Of a DNA stretch of 64,000 nt, positions 16,974-26,700 are shown piece by piece. Positions within the stretch are counted from its first letter, which is position 1, and every line of letters starts with the position of its first letter. Source of the stretch: Bacteroidales bacterium (GTDB lineage: Bacteria > Bacteroidota > Bacteroidia > Bacteroidales > UBA3663). The DNA lies in assembly GCA_024694125.1 (NCBI GenBank), contig JAILKE010000038.1, forward strand, positions 1-64,000, in the 5' to 3' direction. The notes beneath the pieces are model-generated. The model was not told the DNA's origin. It saw only the letters and a program-made list of their open reading frames with translations, and did no database searches. Made by a program: the position numbers and the translations under genes.

Positions 16974-19844
16974 GTGAAAAAATTAGTTTCTGTTTTGTTT
17001 TTGGTCTCTTTGCTTTGTTCCCCGATGAATGCCCAAAGCAAGATTTCTGTGAAGGGATCCGTTATTGACAAAGAGACGAGCGAGGCACTAATGGGTGCCA
17101 ACGTTCAAGTTTTATCGTTGCCCGACAGCGCATTTGTCGCTGGTGAAATGGCCAACAACGTAGGTGCATTTACCCTGCGTGATTTGAAAAAAGGACAGCA
17201 GTACGTTCTCAAGATTACCTTTATGGGATACGTAACCCGCACATTGCCTTTAAACCTCAAGAATCGCAAAGGACATCAGGTTGACCTTGGTTATCTCACC
17301 ATGTTGAGCGACCAGAGATTACTGCAGGAGACTGTAGTAACCCGCACCGCTGCGCGCATGAATGTATCGGGCGATTCTCTCCAGTTCAACGCTTCTTCCT
17401 ACCGTGTGCCTCAGGGATCGACCCTCGAGTCACTCGTCAAGCTGTTGCCTGGTGCCGAGGTTGATGACAATGGTGCTGTCACCATCAACGGTAAGAGCGT
17501 CACCAAGATTCTGGTCGATGGCAAGGAGTTCTTCCTCAACGACATCTCCGTCGCCATGCGCAACATCCCTGTCGAAATCATCGAGAAGGTCAGAGCCTAC
17601 GAGCGCAAGAGCGACATGGCACGTATCACCGGTGTGGACGACGGCGAGGATGAGACCGTACTCGACCTCTCGGTCAAGAAAGGTATGAACTCTGGTTGGT
17701 TCGGCAATGTCCTGGGCGGCGTAGGCAATCACCATCGCTACACCCTCAAGGAGTTGATCAACTACTTCAACGACAATACCACCGTCACTGCCATCGGCAA
17801 TGTCCGTAACGTATCGGAGCAGCGCGGTTGGGCACGTCCCGGTCAGTTCAGCCTCAAGGAGGGCGGATTGAACTTCGCCTCGCAGAACGAGACCATGGAG
17901 ACCGGCGGTAGCGTATCATATCGTTACGAGGGTTCGGACATCCGCAACAACACCAACTACAAGAATACCACCGCTGGTCTGGCTCCTTACGGCAAAGCCG
18001 AAGATCAGAAGCGAGGCAGCAACCATGGTATGGATGCCCAGTTCAAGATGGAATGGCGCCCCGACACCATGACCACCGTATTGTTCCGTCCTACATTCAC
18101 CTACACCAACACGCGTTACATCTATGGCAATGACCAGGGTGAGTTCAACGAGGATGTATCGAACGAGGATATGAGCAATATTCAGAATCTCAGTTCTATA
18201 GTCAACTACTATCTGATTGACTGGAAGAACCGCACCACCAAGACCTACGCTTCGGGTGACCTGCAGGTGACCCGCCGCATCGGCAACAAGGGACGTAACA
18301 TCACCCTGCGTGTGTACGGAGACTTCACGCACAGCAACGAGCAGAAGATTTCGGCTACGGACAACATGTCTGATAATTCCCGCATCATCAATAACCGCTA
18401 CACCGACACCCCAGGACGCAACTACACCATTGCTTCGCAGTTCGTCTGGAGTGAGCCACTGGGCAAAGGTTATTTCCTCAACTTCAACTATCGTTACTCA
18501 TACCTGTATGCCAAGAACGACCGTCAGGCCTTTGTCTATGACGAATCGGCATACTCTGACCTCCGCCAGTACATGTACATGTGCCGCTTTGATGTAGATC
18601 AGGTTTTGGGTCGTATGCGCGAGGTCGGTTACGAATTGCGCGATACCGTAGCGCTCAGCCAGTTCTCAGAGCGTCAGAGCTACAAGCACCGCATTGGCCT
18701 GCAGTTGCGCCGCATCAACAAGATGTTCAACTTCGCCGTGGGTGTCACTGCATTCCCCAACTACCACAAGTTGTCGTACCGCTACATGGGCAAGGAGTTC
18801 CCAGATGTGACACAGCACATCCTGAACATCATCCCAAGGGTCAACATGAAGTTCAACTTCACCAAGACTACCAACTTGCAGATCAAGTACGATGGCCGCC
18901 CAGGTGAACCGGATTTGACCGACATGCTGGAAATAGTCGATGACTCAGAGTTACCGAACCTCAAGAAAGGTAACCCTAAATTGAAGCCCGAGTTCTCCAA
19001 CAACTGGGAAGTCAGCTTCAATACCTTCAACCCCGAGACCCAGCAGGGCATATGGTCATGGTTCTACGGTAAGGCTGTCAACAATGCAATCGGCACCTTC
19101 GAAGGCCGCGACTCAGCATTGATCAAGACTACCATGCCTATCAACGTCGATGGCAACTGGAACATGGGTACCGGCGTCGGCTACAACCGTGGTCTGGGCA
19201 AGGAGAAGCACTTCGCCGTAGGTGGTAGCCTCGGTGTCACCTACAACCAGTACGCCGGCTACTACAGCTACATGGATTCAATCGACAACTCATGGTTCAC
19301 CGTCGAGGGCAAGACCACAACCAAGAACACCTGCGTGAGCGGTCACCTCAATTCGTCATACCGCAATGACTACATCAGCATTGAGCTGCGCGGTTGGTTG
19401 GACCAGTACTATACCCGCAACAACGTCAACCCTGACGTCAACCTTGATGCCAAGAACTACCGTTATGGCGGCGAGGTTACCTGGAATGCTCCTTGGGGCA
19501 CCGAGGTATCGACCAATCTCTATATGACCAGCCGCCGCGGTTATGCCCAGGCAGCTATGAACACGGACGAGCTCCTCTGGAATGCCTCAGTCTCTCACTC
19601 TTTCCTCAAGGGCCGCGCCCTCACTATCAAGGGTGAAGTATTCGACATCCTGGGTCAGCGCACCTGCGTCAACCGTACCGCCAGCGCATCTACCATCAGC
19701 GAGACTTTCTCCAACGGTGTTTACCAGTACGGCCTGCTGACCGTCATCTACCGCTTCAGCGTCTTTGCCGGCCACAACGCCATGGGTACCAAGGACGAAC
19801 GAAAGTCTGACGCATACGCACGTCGCAACCGTCCATCTTGGTAA
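16974..19844 (+). CDS. Large outer-membrane beta-barrel protein (TonB-receptor-like), paralog B
   Basis: About 956 residues. The likely start is the GTG at 16974, which gives MKKLVSVLFLVSLLCSPMNAQ, a proper signal peptide; the upstream ATG at 16929 would add a charged, non-signal extension. Same domains as paralog A: regulatory-like domain (KGSVIDKETSEALMGANVQV), plug-like domain (QGSTLESLVKLLPGAEVDDNG, KSVTKILVDGKEFF) and barrel ending SVFAGHNAMGTKDERKSD. Conservation is strongest in the plug and last barrel strands, weakest in surface loops. Codon use is slightly more T-ending at third positions than in A. A strong terminator follows. Confidence 0.85.
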   Translation: MKKLVSVLFLVSLLCSPMNAQSKISVKGSVIDKETSEALMGANVQVLSLPDSAFVAGEMANNVGAFTLRDLKKGQQYVLKITFMGYVTRTLPLNLKNRKGHQVDLGYLTMLSDQRLLQETVVTRTAARMNVSGDSLQFNASSYRVPQGSTLESLVKLLPGAEVDDNGAVTINGKSVTKILVDGKEFFLNDISVAMRNIPVEIIEKVRAYERKSDMARITGVDDGEDETVLDLSVKKGMNSGWFGNVLGGVGNHHRYTLKELINYFNDNTTVTAIGNVRNVSEQRGWARPGQFSLKEGGLNFASQNETMETGGSVSYRYEGSDIRNNTNYKNTTAGLAPYGKAEDQKRGSNHGMDAQFKMEWRPDTMTTVLFRPTFTYTNTRYIYGNDQGEFNEDVSNEDMSNIQNLSSIVNYYLIDWKNRTTKTYASGDLQVTRRIGNKGRNITLRVYGDFTHSNEQKISATDNMSDNSRIINNRYTDTPGRNYTIASQFVWSEPLGKGYFLNFNYRYSYLYAKNDRQAFVYDESAYSDLRQYMYMCRFDVDQVLGRMREVGYELRDTVALSQFSERQSYKHRIGLQLRRINKMFNFAVGVTAFPNYHKLSYRYMGKEFPDVTQHILNIIPRVNMKFNFTKTTNLQIKYDGRPGEPDLTDMLEIVDDSELPNLKKGNPKLKPEFSNNWEVSFNTFNPETQQGIWSWFYGKAVNNAIGTFEGRDSALIKTTMPINVDGNWNMGTGVGYNRGLGKEKHFAVGGSLGVTYNQYAGYYSYMDSIDNSWFTVEGKTTTKNTCVSGHLNSSYRNDYISIELRGWLDQYYTRNNVNPDVNLDAKNYRYGGEVTWNAPWGTEVSTNLYMTSRRGYAQAAMNTDELLWNASVSHSFLKGRALTIKGEVFDILGQRTCVNRTASASTISETFSNGVYQYGLLTVIYRFSVFAGHNAMGTKDERKSDAYARRNRPSW

Positions 19845-19861
19845 TGAACGACATCTTACAT

Positions 19862-19909
19862 AAAAAAGTGCTCCCAAAATCCATTGAGGTTTTGGGAGCA
19901 CTTTTTTTA
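19862..19909 (+). terminator. Strong intrinsic terminator
   Basis: AAAAAAGTGCTCCCAAAA pairs with TTTTGGGAGCACTTTTTT across a short loop, ending in a T-run, 17 bases after the paralog B stop. The A-run on the other strand makes it potentially bidirectional, serving the converging DUF2007 gene too. Confidence 0.92.
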
Positions 19910-20011
19910 TGTACGTAGGTTAACAAATTTTACATGGTTTAATTTCTCTCTGTATTATTGATTGAGCAGTCTCTCCTGCTAAGCAAGGTTTGTGAAGATG
20001 GGAATGCGAAA

Positions 20012-20233
20012 TTAATTAGCTTTGGTATCGAGCAATCCGCGTGCTGAGTCGAGATCTTCGGCACGAACCAGAACAGGGATTGCGAAAGCGCTTGATATTC
20101 CGCCGTTTCCGATTTCCACACTTGAGATATTTCCTCCTTGCAACACACATGGAATACCTGCAGTCTCGAGCCTACCTTTGACTAATCCTGCCTCTAAAGC
20201 ATTCCAACAAACAGTCAATTGTACAAAATCCAT
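20012..20233 (-). CDS. DUF2007 family small protein
   Basis: 73 residues, MDFVQLTVCWNALEAGLVKGRLETAGIPCVLQGG..., matching the DUF2007 pattern: an N-terminal strand, a helix that holds an EA-x-xxKGRLE-like core, GIP, then a second beta/alpha unit (IPVLVRAEDLDSARGLLD). The family is described as putative signal-transducing or regulatory domain, with no defined reaction. It is preceded by a leader of about 250 bases that contains a tRNA-like structure. Confidence 0.8.
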   Translation of the reverse strand: MDFVQLTVCWNALEAGLVKGRLETAGIPCVLQGGNISSVEIGNGGISSAFAIPVLVRAEDLDSARGLLDTKAN

Positions 20234-20287
20234 AGTAGTTTAGTTTTGGTCGGGTACAACACCCTGGGTTAAATAAAAAGAAATAAT

Positions 20288-20356
20288 TAATTAGCTTACG
20301 GAGGTTATCAGCTCCGTCTCTACCGCCCTATGCGTCCTATTGAGCTACTCTCTTTC
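20288..20356 (-). other. tRNA-like 5' half in the leader of the DUF2007 gene
   Basis: The minus strand reads ...GAGAGTAGCTCAATAGG (D-arm-like), an overlong loop with GGGCGGTAGAGA, then an anticodon-like arm CGGAG-CTGATAAC-CTCCG holding a GAT (Ile) triplet. No T-arm or matching acceptor 3' strand follows; the sequence runs into AT-rich DNA. The D-loop is about 21 bases and the anticodon loop is 8, so this is not a working tRNA. It is either a decayed tRNA-Ile or a structured leader mimicking one. Confidence 0.4.
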
Positions 20357-20370
20357 TTATAACGTTATAA
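20357..20370. promoter_or_regulatory. Perfect 14-bp palindrome, possible operator
   Basis: TTATAACGTTATAA is self-complementary. It lies directly beside the tRNA-like element, about 110 bases downstream of the candidate promoter at 20488-20518. Confidence 0.3.
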
Positions 20371-20487
20371 ATACTGCCATGTACGGAATTGGCAGAAACA
20401 CTAAGAAATTGCAATACTGACCGAAATACTGAAAGTGAGAGTAGTAAACGGTCCGCCTTCAGGTTTGATAAAAGTAATTTACGTTTG

Positions 20488-20518
20488 CAAAGTTGCACAT
20501 TATTTTTTAATTATGCAA
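20488..20518 (-). promoter_or_regulatory. Candidate promoter of the DUF2007 leader
   Basis: On the minus strand TTG (20518-20516), 20 bases, CAACTTTG (20495-20488): one mismatch to TAnnTTTG. A plus-strand TACGTTTG overlaps at 20480-20487, facing the other way, with no gene downstream. Confidence 0.4.
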
Positions 20519-20679
20519 GTATTTGTGCAAAAAAATCGCAGATATACCCAACATTGACTACTATTTTATCCAAAACTGCATAAATATACCTAAAATACAA
20601 CATCTTATTGCGCAACTAGAACTGCTATCTCGCGCAAAGTCAACTAAAACGGGAACTGAAACATGTATGCACTTGAATA

Positions 20680-20985
20680 TTTTTTACTAGAATTTGAGAA
20701 TTATTATACTTACTAGTGGAAATATTTTTTTACTAGAATTCGAGAATTATAAGAATTAATTTTTACTAGAATTCGAGAATTATAGGAATTTTTAGGTTGA
20801 CAAGGGAACCCAGATGGAACGGATTTTTCGTTATCGTCTTCGTTTTCGTTGTTTTTTTTACTAGAATTCGAGAATTATAAGAATTTTTAGGTTGACAAGG
20901 GAACCCAGATGGAACGGATTTTTCGTTATCGTCTTCGTTTTCGTTATCTTTTTTACTAGAATTCGAGAATTATAAGAATTAATTC
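20680..20985. repeat. 95-bp tandem repeat with ACTAGAATTCGAGAATTAT seeds
   Basis: Units starting ttttactaga at 20761, 20856 and 20951 have a 95-bp period; the first two are complete and nearly identical, holding gacaagggaacccagatgg and cgttatcgtcttcgttttcg. Shorter partial units precede at about 20683 and 20727, and one follows at 21208. No protein frame. Confidence 0.8.
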
Positions 20986-21026
20986 AGTCAATCCTCCATT
21001 AAACATTGAACCTTAAACATCAATAA

Positions 21027-21178
21027 GTTAGGCAGCGGGCCGAAGGTCCGCGGGAATACAGGCGGGGGCGTGAGCCCCCGCTTTCCACAGTAGCACGTAG
21101 ATGATAGTATCGAGCGCCGAAGGTGCGACAGAAGGTATATTTGCCACGCCAAATATACCGCGTTTGGGATGACTTCTA
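21027..21178. repeat. Interspersed hairpin repeat, copy 2
   Basis: Best-preserved full copy. Order of stems: GCGGGCC-gaa-GGTCCGC, GCGGGGGC-gtga-GCCCCCGC, GCGCC-gaa-GGTGC, then GGTATATTTG-ccacg-CCAAATATACC. It is preceded by gttaggca and followed by cgcgtttgggatgacttc, as in copy 1. The GTGA and GAA loops are typical of stable RNA hairpins. Confidence 0.8.
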
Positions 21179-21334
21179 TTGATTCAACTATTATATATAC
21201 CTCTGGAAACAGATTTTTACTAGAATTTCAGAATTATAGGAATTAATTATGTCAATCCTCCATCAAACCTTAAATATTGAACCTTAAACCATAAACATTA
21301 ACTCTTAAACATTAAACATTAACCCTTAAACATT

Positions 21335-21370
21335 AAAAAGAGGGTGCGCCCAAACAAGGTGCACCCTCCC
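21335..21370 (-). terminator. Terminator of the RNase P RNA gene
   Basis: On the minus strand GAGGGTGCACC...GGCGCACCCTC followed by TTTTT. A run of 15 T (plus-strand A's, 21386-21400) lies between this and the mature RNA end. Confidence 0.75.
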
Positions 21371-21400
21371 GATTCAATTAACTCTAAAAAAAAAAAAAAA

Positions 21401-21776
21401 CAGAAAGCAGCAGGTTTATGAGCCGGATTCTGTGCCACCTTGCGGTGGTGTCTGCCATTCATCTCGACCCAGACTTTCACCTGGGCTCTAGCAATCTACC
21501 CCTCGGCATCGAGCGGGTCGCCCTTAATCAGGATTGCTCCCAATCGCCGATATACATGATCTTACAACCCATGGGACGTACAGCCACGCCATATTGCTAT
21601 GTGTGCGGTGAGCTCTTACCTCGCCTTTTCACCCTTACCCTTGCGGGCGGTTATTTTCTGTTACGCTACCTGAACATCGCTGCCCACCGGCCGTTAACCG
21701 GCATAGTACCCTGTGCTGCCCGGACTTTCCTCCCGTGCTATGCCGCACGAGCGACAGACCATCCTACTGATTTCTG
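21401..21776 (-). ncRNA. rnpB: RNase P RNA (class A)
   Basis: Catalytic RNA that trims 5' leaders from tRNA precursors. The minus strand has the invariant P4-side block GAGGAAAGTCCGGGC (21732-21718) near the 5' end and the paired ACAGAATCCGGCTCAT near the 3' end (about 21433-21418). The AAGGGTGAAAAGGCGAGGTAAGAGCTCACCG region and GGTAAACCC-like J segments lie between them. The length of about 375 bases is usual for bacterial type A. The ends are estimated from the promoter box and the final CCTGCTG segment. Confidence 0.93.
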
Positions 21777-21781
21777 CGCCA

Positions 21782-21789
21782 CAAAGGTA
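21782..21789 (-). promoter_or_regulatory. -7 box of rnpB
   Basis: TACCTTTG on the minus strand, about 6 bases before the estimated RNA start; upstream TTTTG-containing T-rich DNA may act as -33. Confidence 0.6.
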
Positions 21790-21905
21790 GTCAAAATATT
21801 TTAAACAAAAGTAAACAAATCTTATTTTTTATCCAAGGTGCCCCATTTTTTAATATTAAATGTTAAAAATTCGCCCAAAATTAACTTAATTCTCTTAAAA
21901 CGCCC

Positions 21906-21913
21906 TATCTTTG
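21906..21913 (+). promoter_or_regulatory. -7 box of the DegP gene
   Basis: TATCTTTG followed by CAC, 93 bases upstream of the ATG at 22006. An exact match to the Bacteroidota consensus. Confidence 0.6.
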
Positions 21914-22005
21914 CACTACCGAATGAGAACAGAAACGGCCGATTGGCTCACTTTTTGTTGTCATCGGTTATAACTGATATTAACAACTTTAAAATAGACA
22001 CCAAT

Positions 22006-23529
22006 ATGGAAACAAAGAAATCTTTAGGACTCCTTGCAGTCATGGTGGCAGTGAGTGGTCTCACAGCCATAGGAACCTACAAAGTGATGGAGCCGCACAC
22101 CGTGCAGCAGCTATCGGACAATCTCACACTGCAGGGTGACAGCAACAGCCACCTGGTACAGTTCTCCCCTACCGTCAGCCGGGCATCGGTCACAGACAAT
22201 GACTTCACCCAAGCTGCCGAGAAGACGGTCAATGCCGTGGTGGGCGTGAAGAATGTGCAGATCGTCCAGCAGCAGTATCAGAACATGGACCCTCTGTTCG
22301 ACTTCTTCTTCGGCAACCGAGGTTACGGCCAACAGCAGATGCCGCAGCAGAAGGCCCGCGAGGGCTACGGATCGGGCGTCATCATCTCGTCCGACGGTTA
22401 TATTGTCACCAACAACCACGTCATAGCCAATGCCTCGCAGCTCACCGTCACCCTCAACGACCAGCGTCAGTTCGAGGCCACGCTGGTGGGAACCGACCCA
22501 ACGACAGACATTGCTCTGCTCAAGGTCGATGCGCAGGACCTGCCCACTATAGCCTTCGGCGAGAGTGACAACCTCAAGGTAGGCGAATGGGTACTGGCTG
22601 TGGGCAATCCATTCATGCTCAACAGTACCGTCACCGCCGGTATCGTCTCGGCCAAAGCCCGCCAGATCGGTATGGGTCAACGCTCCAACAATGGACAGAT
22701 GAACATCGAAAGCTTCATCCAGACCGACGCAGCCGTCAATCCGGGCAACTCGGGTGGCGCGCTGGTCAACACCGCAGGCGAACTGGTCGGCATCAATACC
22801 GCCATCTACAGCGAAACGGGCAACTACGCAGGATACTCATTTGCCGTACCATCGAGCATCGTGAACAAGGTGGTAGCCGACCTCCGTCAGTATGGACAGG
22901 TTCAACGTGCCGTGCTGGGCATCCATATCCAGGAGATCAACCCAACGCTGACCGAGGAGAAGGAGCTGAAGGAGACCGAGGGCATCTACGTGGCTGACGT
23001 CATCGAAGGTGGTGCAGCTGACGATGCAGGCATCAAGGCTGGCGATGTCATCACATCGATCAACAAGGTACGCATCAAGAACTTCGGCATACTGCAGGGC
23101 GAACTGGCACGCCACACTCCAGGCGAGAAGGTTCAAGTCACAGTCGATCGCAAGGGCGACATAAAGACCTTCACGGTCACGCTCAAGAACAGCGACGGCA
23201 ACACCGAGATGCAGACCAAGAAGGGCATCGACTCCCTGGGCGCCAAGTTCCAGACGCTCACAGCCAAGGAACTCCAGAAGTATGGTGTACGCAAGGGTGT
23301 GCTCGTCAAGAGTGTCAACCAGGGTGGTGCCTTCGCCCGTGCCGGTATCCACGAGAAGTTCGTCATTGTCAAGATCAACGACTCTGTAGTCAACTCGGAC
23401 AAGGACATCGAGGCAGCCTACAACGAACTGACCACCAACCGCTCTGCCGATCAGGATCCCGTCATGTTCATCGTCGGTGTATATCCTAACGGCCGCGCAG
23501 CTTACTACGCAGTGGACCTGAGCAAGTGA
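22006..23529 (+). CDS. degP: HtrA/DegP periplasmic serine protease-chaperone
   Basis: Degrades or refolds damaged envelope proteins. 507 residues from METKKSLGLLAVMVAVSGL (signal or anchor segment); the upstream extension lies across the promoter and is rejected. The trypsin-like triad is complete: His138 in NNHVIAN, Asp168 in DPTTDIALLK and Ser249 in NPGNSGGALVN. PDZ1 (about 300-385, GIYVADVIEGGAADDAGIKAGDVI) and PDZ2 (about 410-500, GVLVKSVNQGGAFARAGIHEKFVI) follow. A Q-rich LA-loop-like stretch (FGNRGYGQQQMPQQK) precedes the catalytic His. Its position just before porU/porV suits an envelope-quality role, but a terminator separates them. Confidence 0.95.
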   Translation: METKKSLGLLAVMVAVSGLTAIGTYKVMEPHTVQQLSDNLTLQGDSNSHLVQFSPTVSRASVTDNDFTQAAEKTVNAVVGVKNVQIVQQQYQNMDPLFDFFFGNRGYGQQQMPQQKAREGYGSGVIISSDGYIVTNNHVIANASQLTVTLNDQRQFEATLVGTDPTTDIALLKVDAQDLPTIAFGESDNLKVGEWVLAVGNPFMLNSTVTAGIVSAKARQIGMGQRSNNGQMNIESFIQTDAAVNPGNSGGALVNTAGELVGINTAIYSETGNYAGYSFAVPSSIVNKVVADLRQYGQVQRAVLGIHIQEINPTLTEEKELKETEGIYVADVIEGGAADDAGIKAGDVITSINKVRIKNFGILQGELARHTPGEKVQVTVDRKGDIKTFTVTLKNSDGNTEMQTKKGIDSLGAKFQTLTAKELQKYGVRKGVLVKSVNQGGAFARAGIHEKFVIVKINDSVVNSDKDIEAAYNELTTNRSADQDPVMFIVGVYPNGRAAYYAVDLSK

Positions 23530-23535
23530 GGGGAA

Positions 23536-23620
23536 GGGACTAAGTACTAAGTACAAAGTAACAAAGTACAAAGGGACTAAGTACTAAGTAACAAAGTACA
23601 AAGGGACTAAGTAATTAGTA
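23536..23620. repeat. Short tandem words GGGACTAAGTACTAAGTAACAAAGTACAAA
   Basis: Between the degP stop and its terminator the words actaagta and acaaagtacaaa recur three times with a unit of about 33 bases. Noncoding, palindrome-like GTAC cores. Confidence 0.6.
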
Positions 23621-23646
23621 CGTTGCTCTAATCCCAATAATATCAT

Positions 23647-23676
23647 GCAATGCCCGGCAGAGATGTCGGGCATTGC
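23647..23676 (+). terminator. Hairpin terminator after degP
   Basis: GCAATGCCCG (23647-23656) pairs exactly with CGGGCATTGC (23667-23676); a weak T-rich tail follows. Confidence 0.65.
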
Positions 23677-23765
23677 TATTTCATAATGTACTTAAATTCT
23701 TCATTTCGCAATAAAAAACAAATATCTGCGTTATAAATTGGAGATAAAAAACAAATAAAAGAGAT

Positions 23766-26700
23766 ATGACCCAATACAGGACACACCTGACCAGATGGAT
23801 GACAGCAATGCTGCTGGCATGGGGAACACTCACACCAACAGTAGATGCAGCCACCGAACATACCTGGGCAGAGAACTCCGTCCTGGCCAAGGGCATTTGG
23901 GTCAAGATCGCATTGAGCAGAGACTGCGACGGCATCTACCAGATATCGTACAGCGACCTGCGCAAATGGGGATTCAGCGACCCCAGCCAGGTGGGCGTAT
24001 ATGGATTCGGCGGACATAAGCTGTCCGAGAACCTGGCTGACGGACACATCGACGACCTGCCTGAGGTGGCCACCCTGCACGATGCGGACAAGGAGCGCAT
24101 CCTCTTCTACGGCCGCGGACTGGTCAGCTGGAGTTATACAGCAAGCAATGGATTCGTCCAGCAGCAACACCCATACGCCAACATGGAGCACGGCACCTAT
24201 GCCTGCTACTTCCTGCACCAAAAGGAGGACGAGGCCCCACTGAGCCTGGAGGAACAGGCATCGGACGATGCGACATCGGCCACCCTGACCCTGACAGAGT
24301 ACGACGAATACTGGCTACACGAGACAGCCGAAGCCAACCTGGGCAACGCCGGTCAGGAGTGGTACGGCGAGTCGTTCATCAACCAGACGGTACAGAGTTT
24401 CAGCATGCCCGAAGAGACCGCACTGAAGGGACACTCCTTCCTGCCAGGCACGACGCGCATCACCGTAGCCTTTGCAACCAAGGCATCGGCCACCTCGACC
24501 CTGCAGATAGCGCTCAATGACTCGGTGCTGGGCTCGCTGAGCATAGGCAGCACAAGCGAATATGGCAGCGAGAACTCGTACGATGCCACATTGACCAAGG
24601 TCAGCACGCTGTCCAGCCCCACGGTAAAACTGACCTACAAGGCTGGATCGAGCTCGCCATCGGCAGCCCGCCTCAACTACATACGTCTGCAGGGCAAATG
24701 CGCACTGCAGGCATCGAGCCAAGAGCCATACATGCTGTTCCGCAACGCCAAGGCCATCAGCCGCCGCGTAGCCTACAAGCTGAGCGGTCTGAACAGCCAG
24801 ATGCAGGTGTGGGACGTAACGTCGCCGAACGACATACGCCACCAGCAACTGCTGGGCGACACACTCTTCGTCCCCAGCACGACGGGACTGCGCGAGTATG
24901 CTGTGGTGAACCTGCAGAGCACCGCCTACCCCACGGTCTATTCCTACGGCGCACTGAGCAGGACCCAAGACCTGCACGGATGCGACTCGATCAACCTGGT
25001 GATAGTGGCACCCACCGGTCTGTTCCAGCAGGCAGACTCACTGGCACACTACCGCGCACGCTATGACCAACTGTCATGTGCCGTGGTATCGCCCGATGCC
25101 ATATACAACGAGTTCTCCAGCGGTGTGCCCGACGCCACCGCCATACGTCTGTTCCTGAAACGGCTCTATGACCGCGAGACTGCACGGGTGAAGAGCGACG
25201 ACGAACGACAACTGCGCTACCTGCTCCTGTTCGGCGATGGATCGTACGACAACTACAGCGCCTGCGCCAGCAAGTATATGCTGCCCTGCTACGAGAATAC
25301 CCAGTCACTCACCGAAACCGGCTCCTACGTAACAGACGATTACTTCGGCATGCTGGACGACGAGGTGAGCAGCTTGGCTTACGGCACGCTCGACGTGGGC
25401 GTGGGCCGCATACCGGCTTCATCGAGCGAGGAGGCCGACGAGATGTTGGCCAAGATAACCGGCTACGACCAGAAACGCTACGGCAGCTGGCGTAACCGCA
25501 TCTGCTTCCTGGCGGATGACGAGAAGATAGAGAACGGCACGCTCAAGGACCCCGAAAACGAACATGTGAGCCACTGTGACGAAATGGCAAGCATACTGGA
25601 GCAACAGGGTCACAAGGAACTGGCCATACAGAAAATCTACCTGCCAGCCTACCAACAGACATCAACCACATCGGGTACCGACTACGCCGACGCACGCAAG
25701 GACCTGTACAATGCACTGCAGGAAGGCGTGCTGATGTTGGACTACGCCGGCCACGGTGCAGCCAACAACATCTGCCACGAACAACTCATCACAGTCAACA
25801 CTGCATCACAACTGCGCATGTCGCACCTGCCCCTGTGGATCATGGCATCGTGCAACGTGGCACGATGGGATGACGACGACGCCTCGCTGTGCGAAGCATT
25901 GGTCCTGAACCCTAACGGCGGCGCTGCGGCTGTGCTGGGTGCAGCGCGCGAGGTCTATATGACCAACAACCGCAACCTGAACCGTCAACTGATGACGCAC
26001 CTGTGTGACCGCCTCCCGGACGGTAGCCCCTACGCCCTGGGCGATGTAATCAAGGCCGCCAAATGCAATATGACCGGCGATGCCAACAAACTGAGCTACA
26101 ACCTGCTGGGTGACCCATCCATGACATTGGCACTGCCAAGTCGGCGCGTGGTAGTGGACAGCATACATGGTGAATTCAAGACATTGAGCACCGTCACCAT
26201 ATATGGACACGTGAACCAGAGCGACGGAGAGGAGATGGACACGGACTTCAGCGGTCTGCTCTACTCGACCATCTACGACGCCGTCGATACGCTCACCTGC
26301 GACCAGGGTCTGTGGAACGGAGAAAACGCCTTCTCCTTTACTGCCCGTAAGCGCAGGCTCTTCTCCGGCCGCAGCATCGTACAAAAAGGACAATTCGAAT
26401 TCACCTTCATGATGCCCCAGGATATTTCGTACAATGAGGGCAACGGACTGATGAACTTCTATGCCTGGAACGGCGGACTGTGCGAGGCAAGCGGCTACTA
26501 CGAGGACTTCGCCATCGAACGCGACGCCACAGCCGACACCGAGGCGGACACCACTCCACCCACCATCATCGCCTGTTTCATGGACTCGCCGGACTTTGCC
26601 GACGGAGACCGGGTGAGCACCACGCCGTTCTTCTACGCCGAAGTGGCTGACGCCAGCGGCATCAATGCCACGGGCAACAGCATCGGACACGACATCACAT

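Noticed and set aside
20680..20985. CRISPR array
   Set aside because: Units are 95 bp with almost no unique spacers, and no cas genes are present.
21418..21804. 128-codon plus-strand frame
   Set aside because: Lies antisense across the RNase P RNA gene; conserved RNA motifs explain the sequence.
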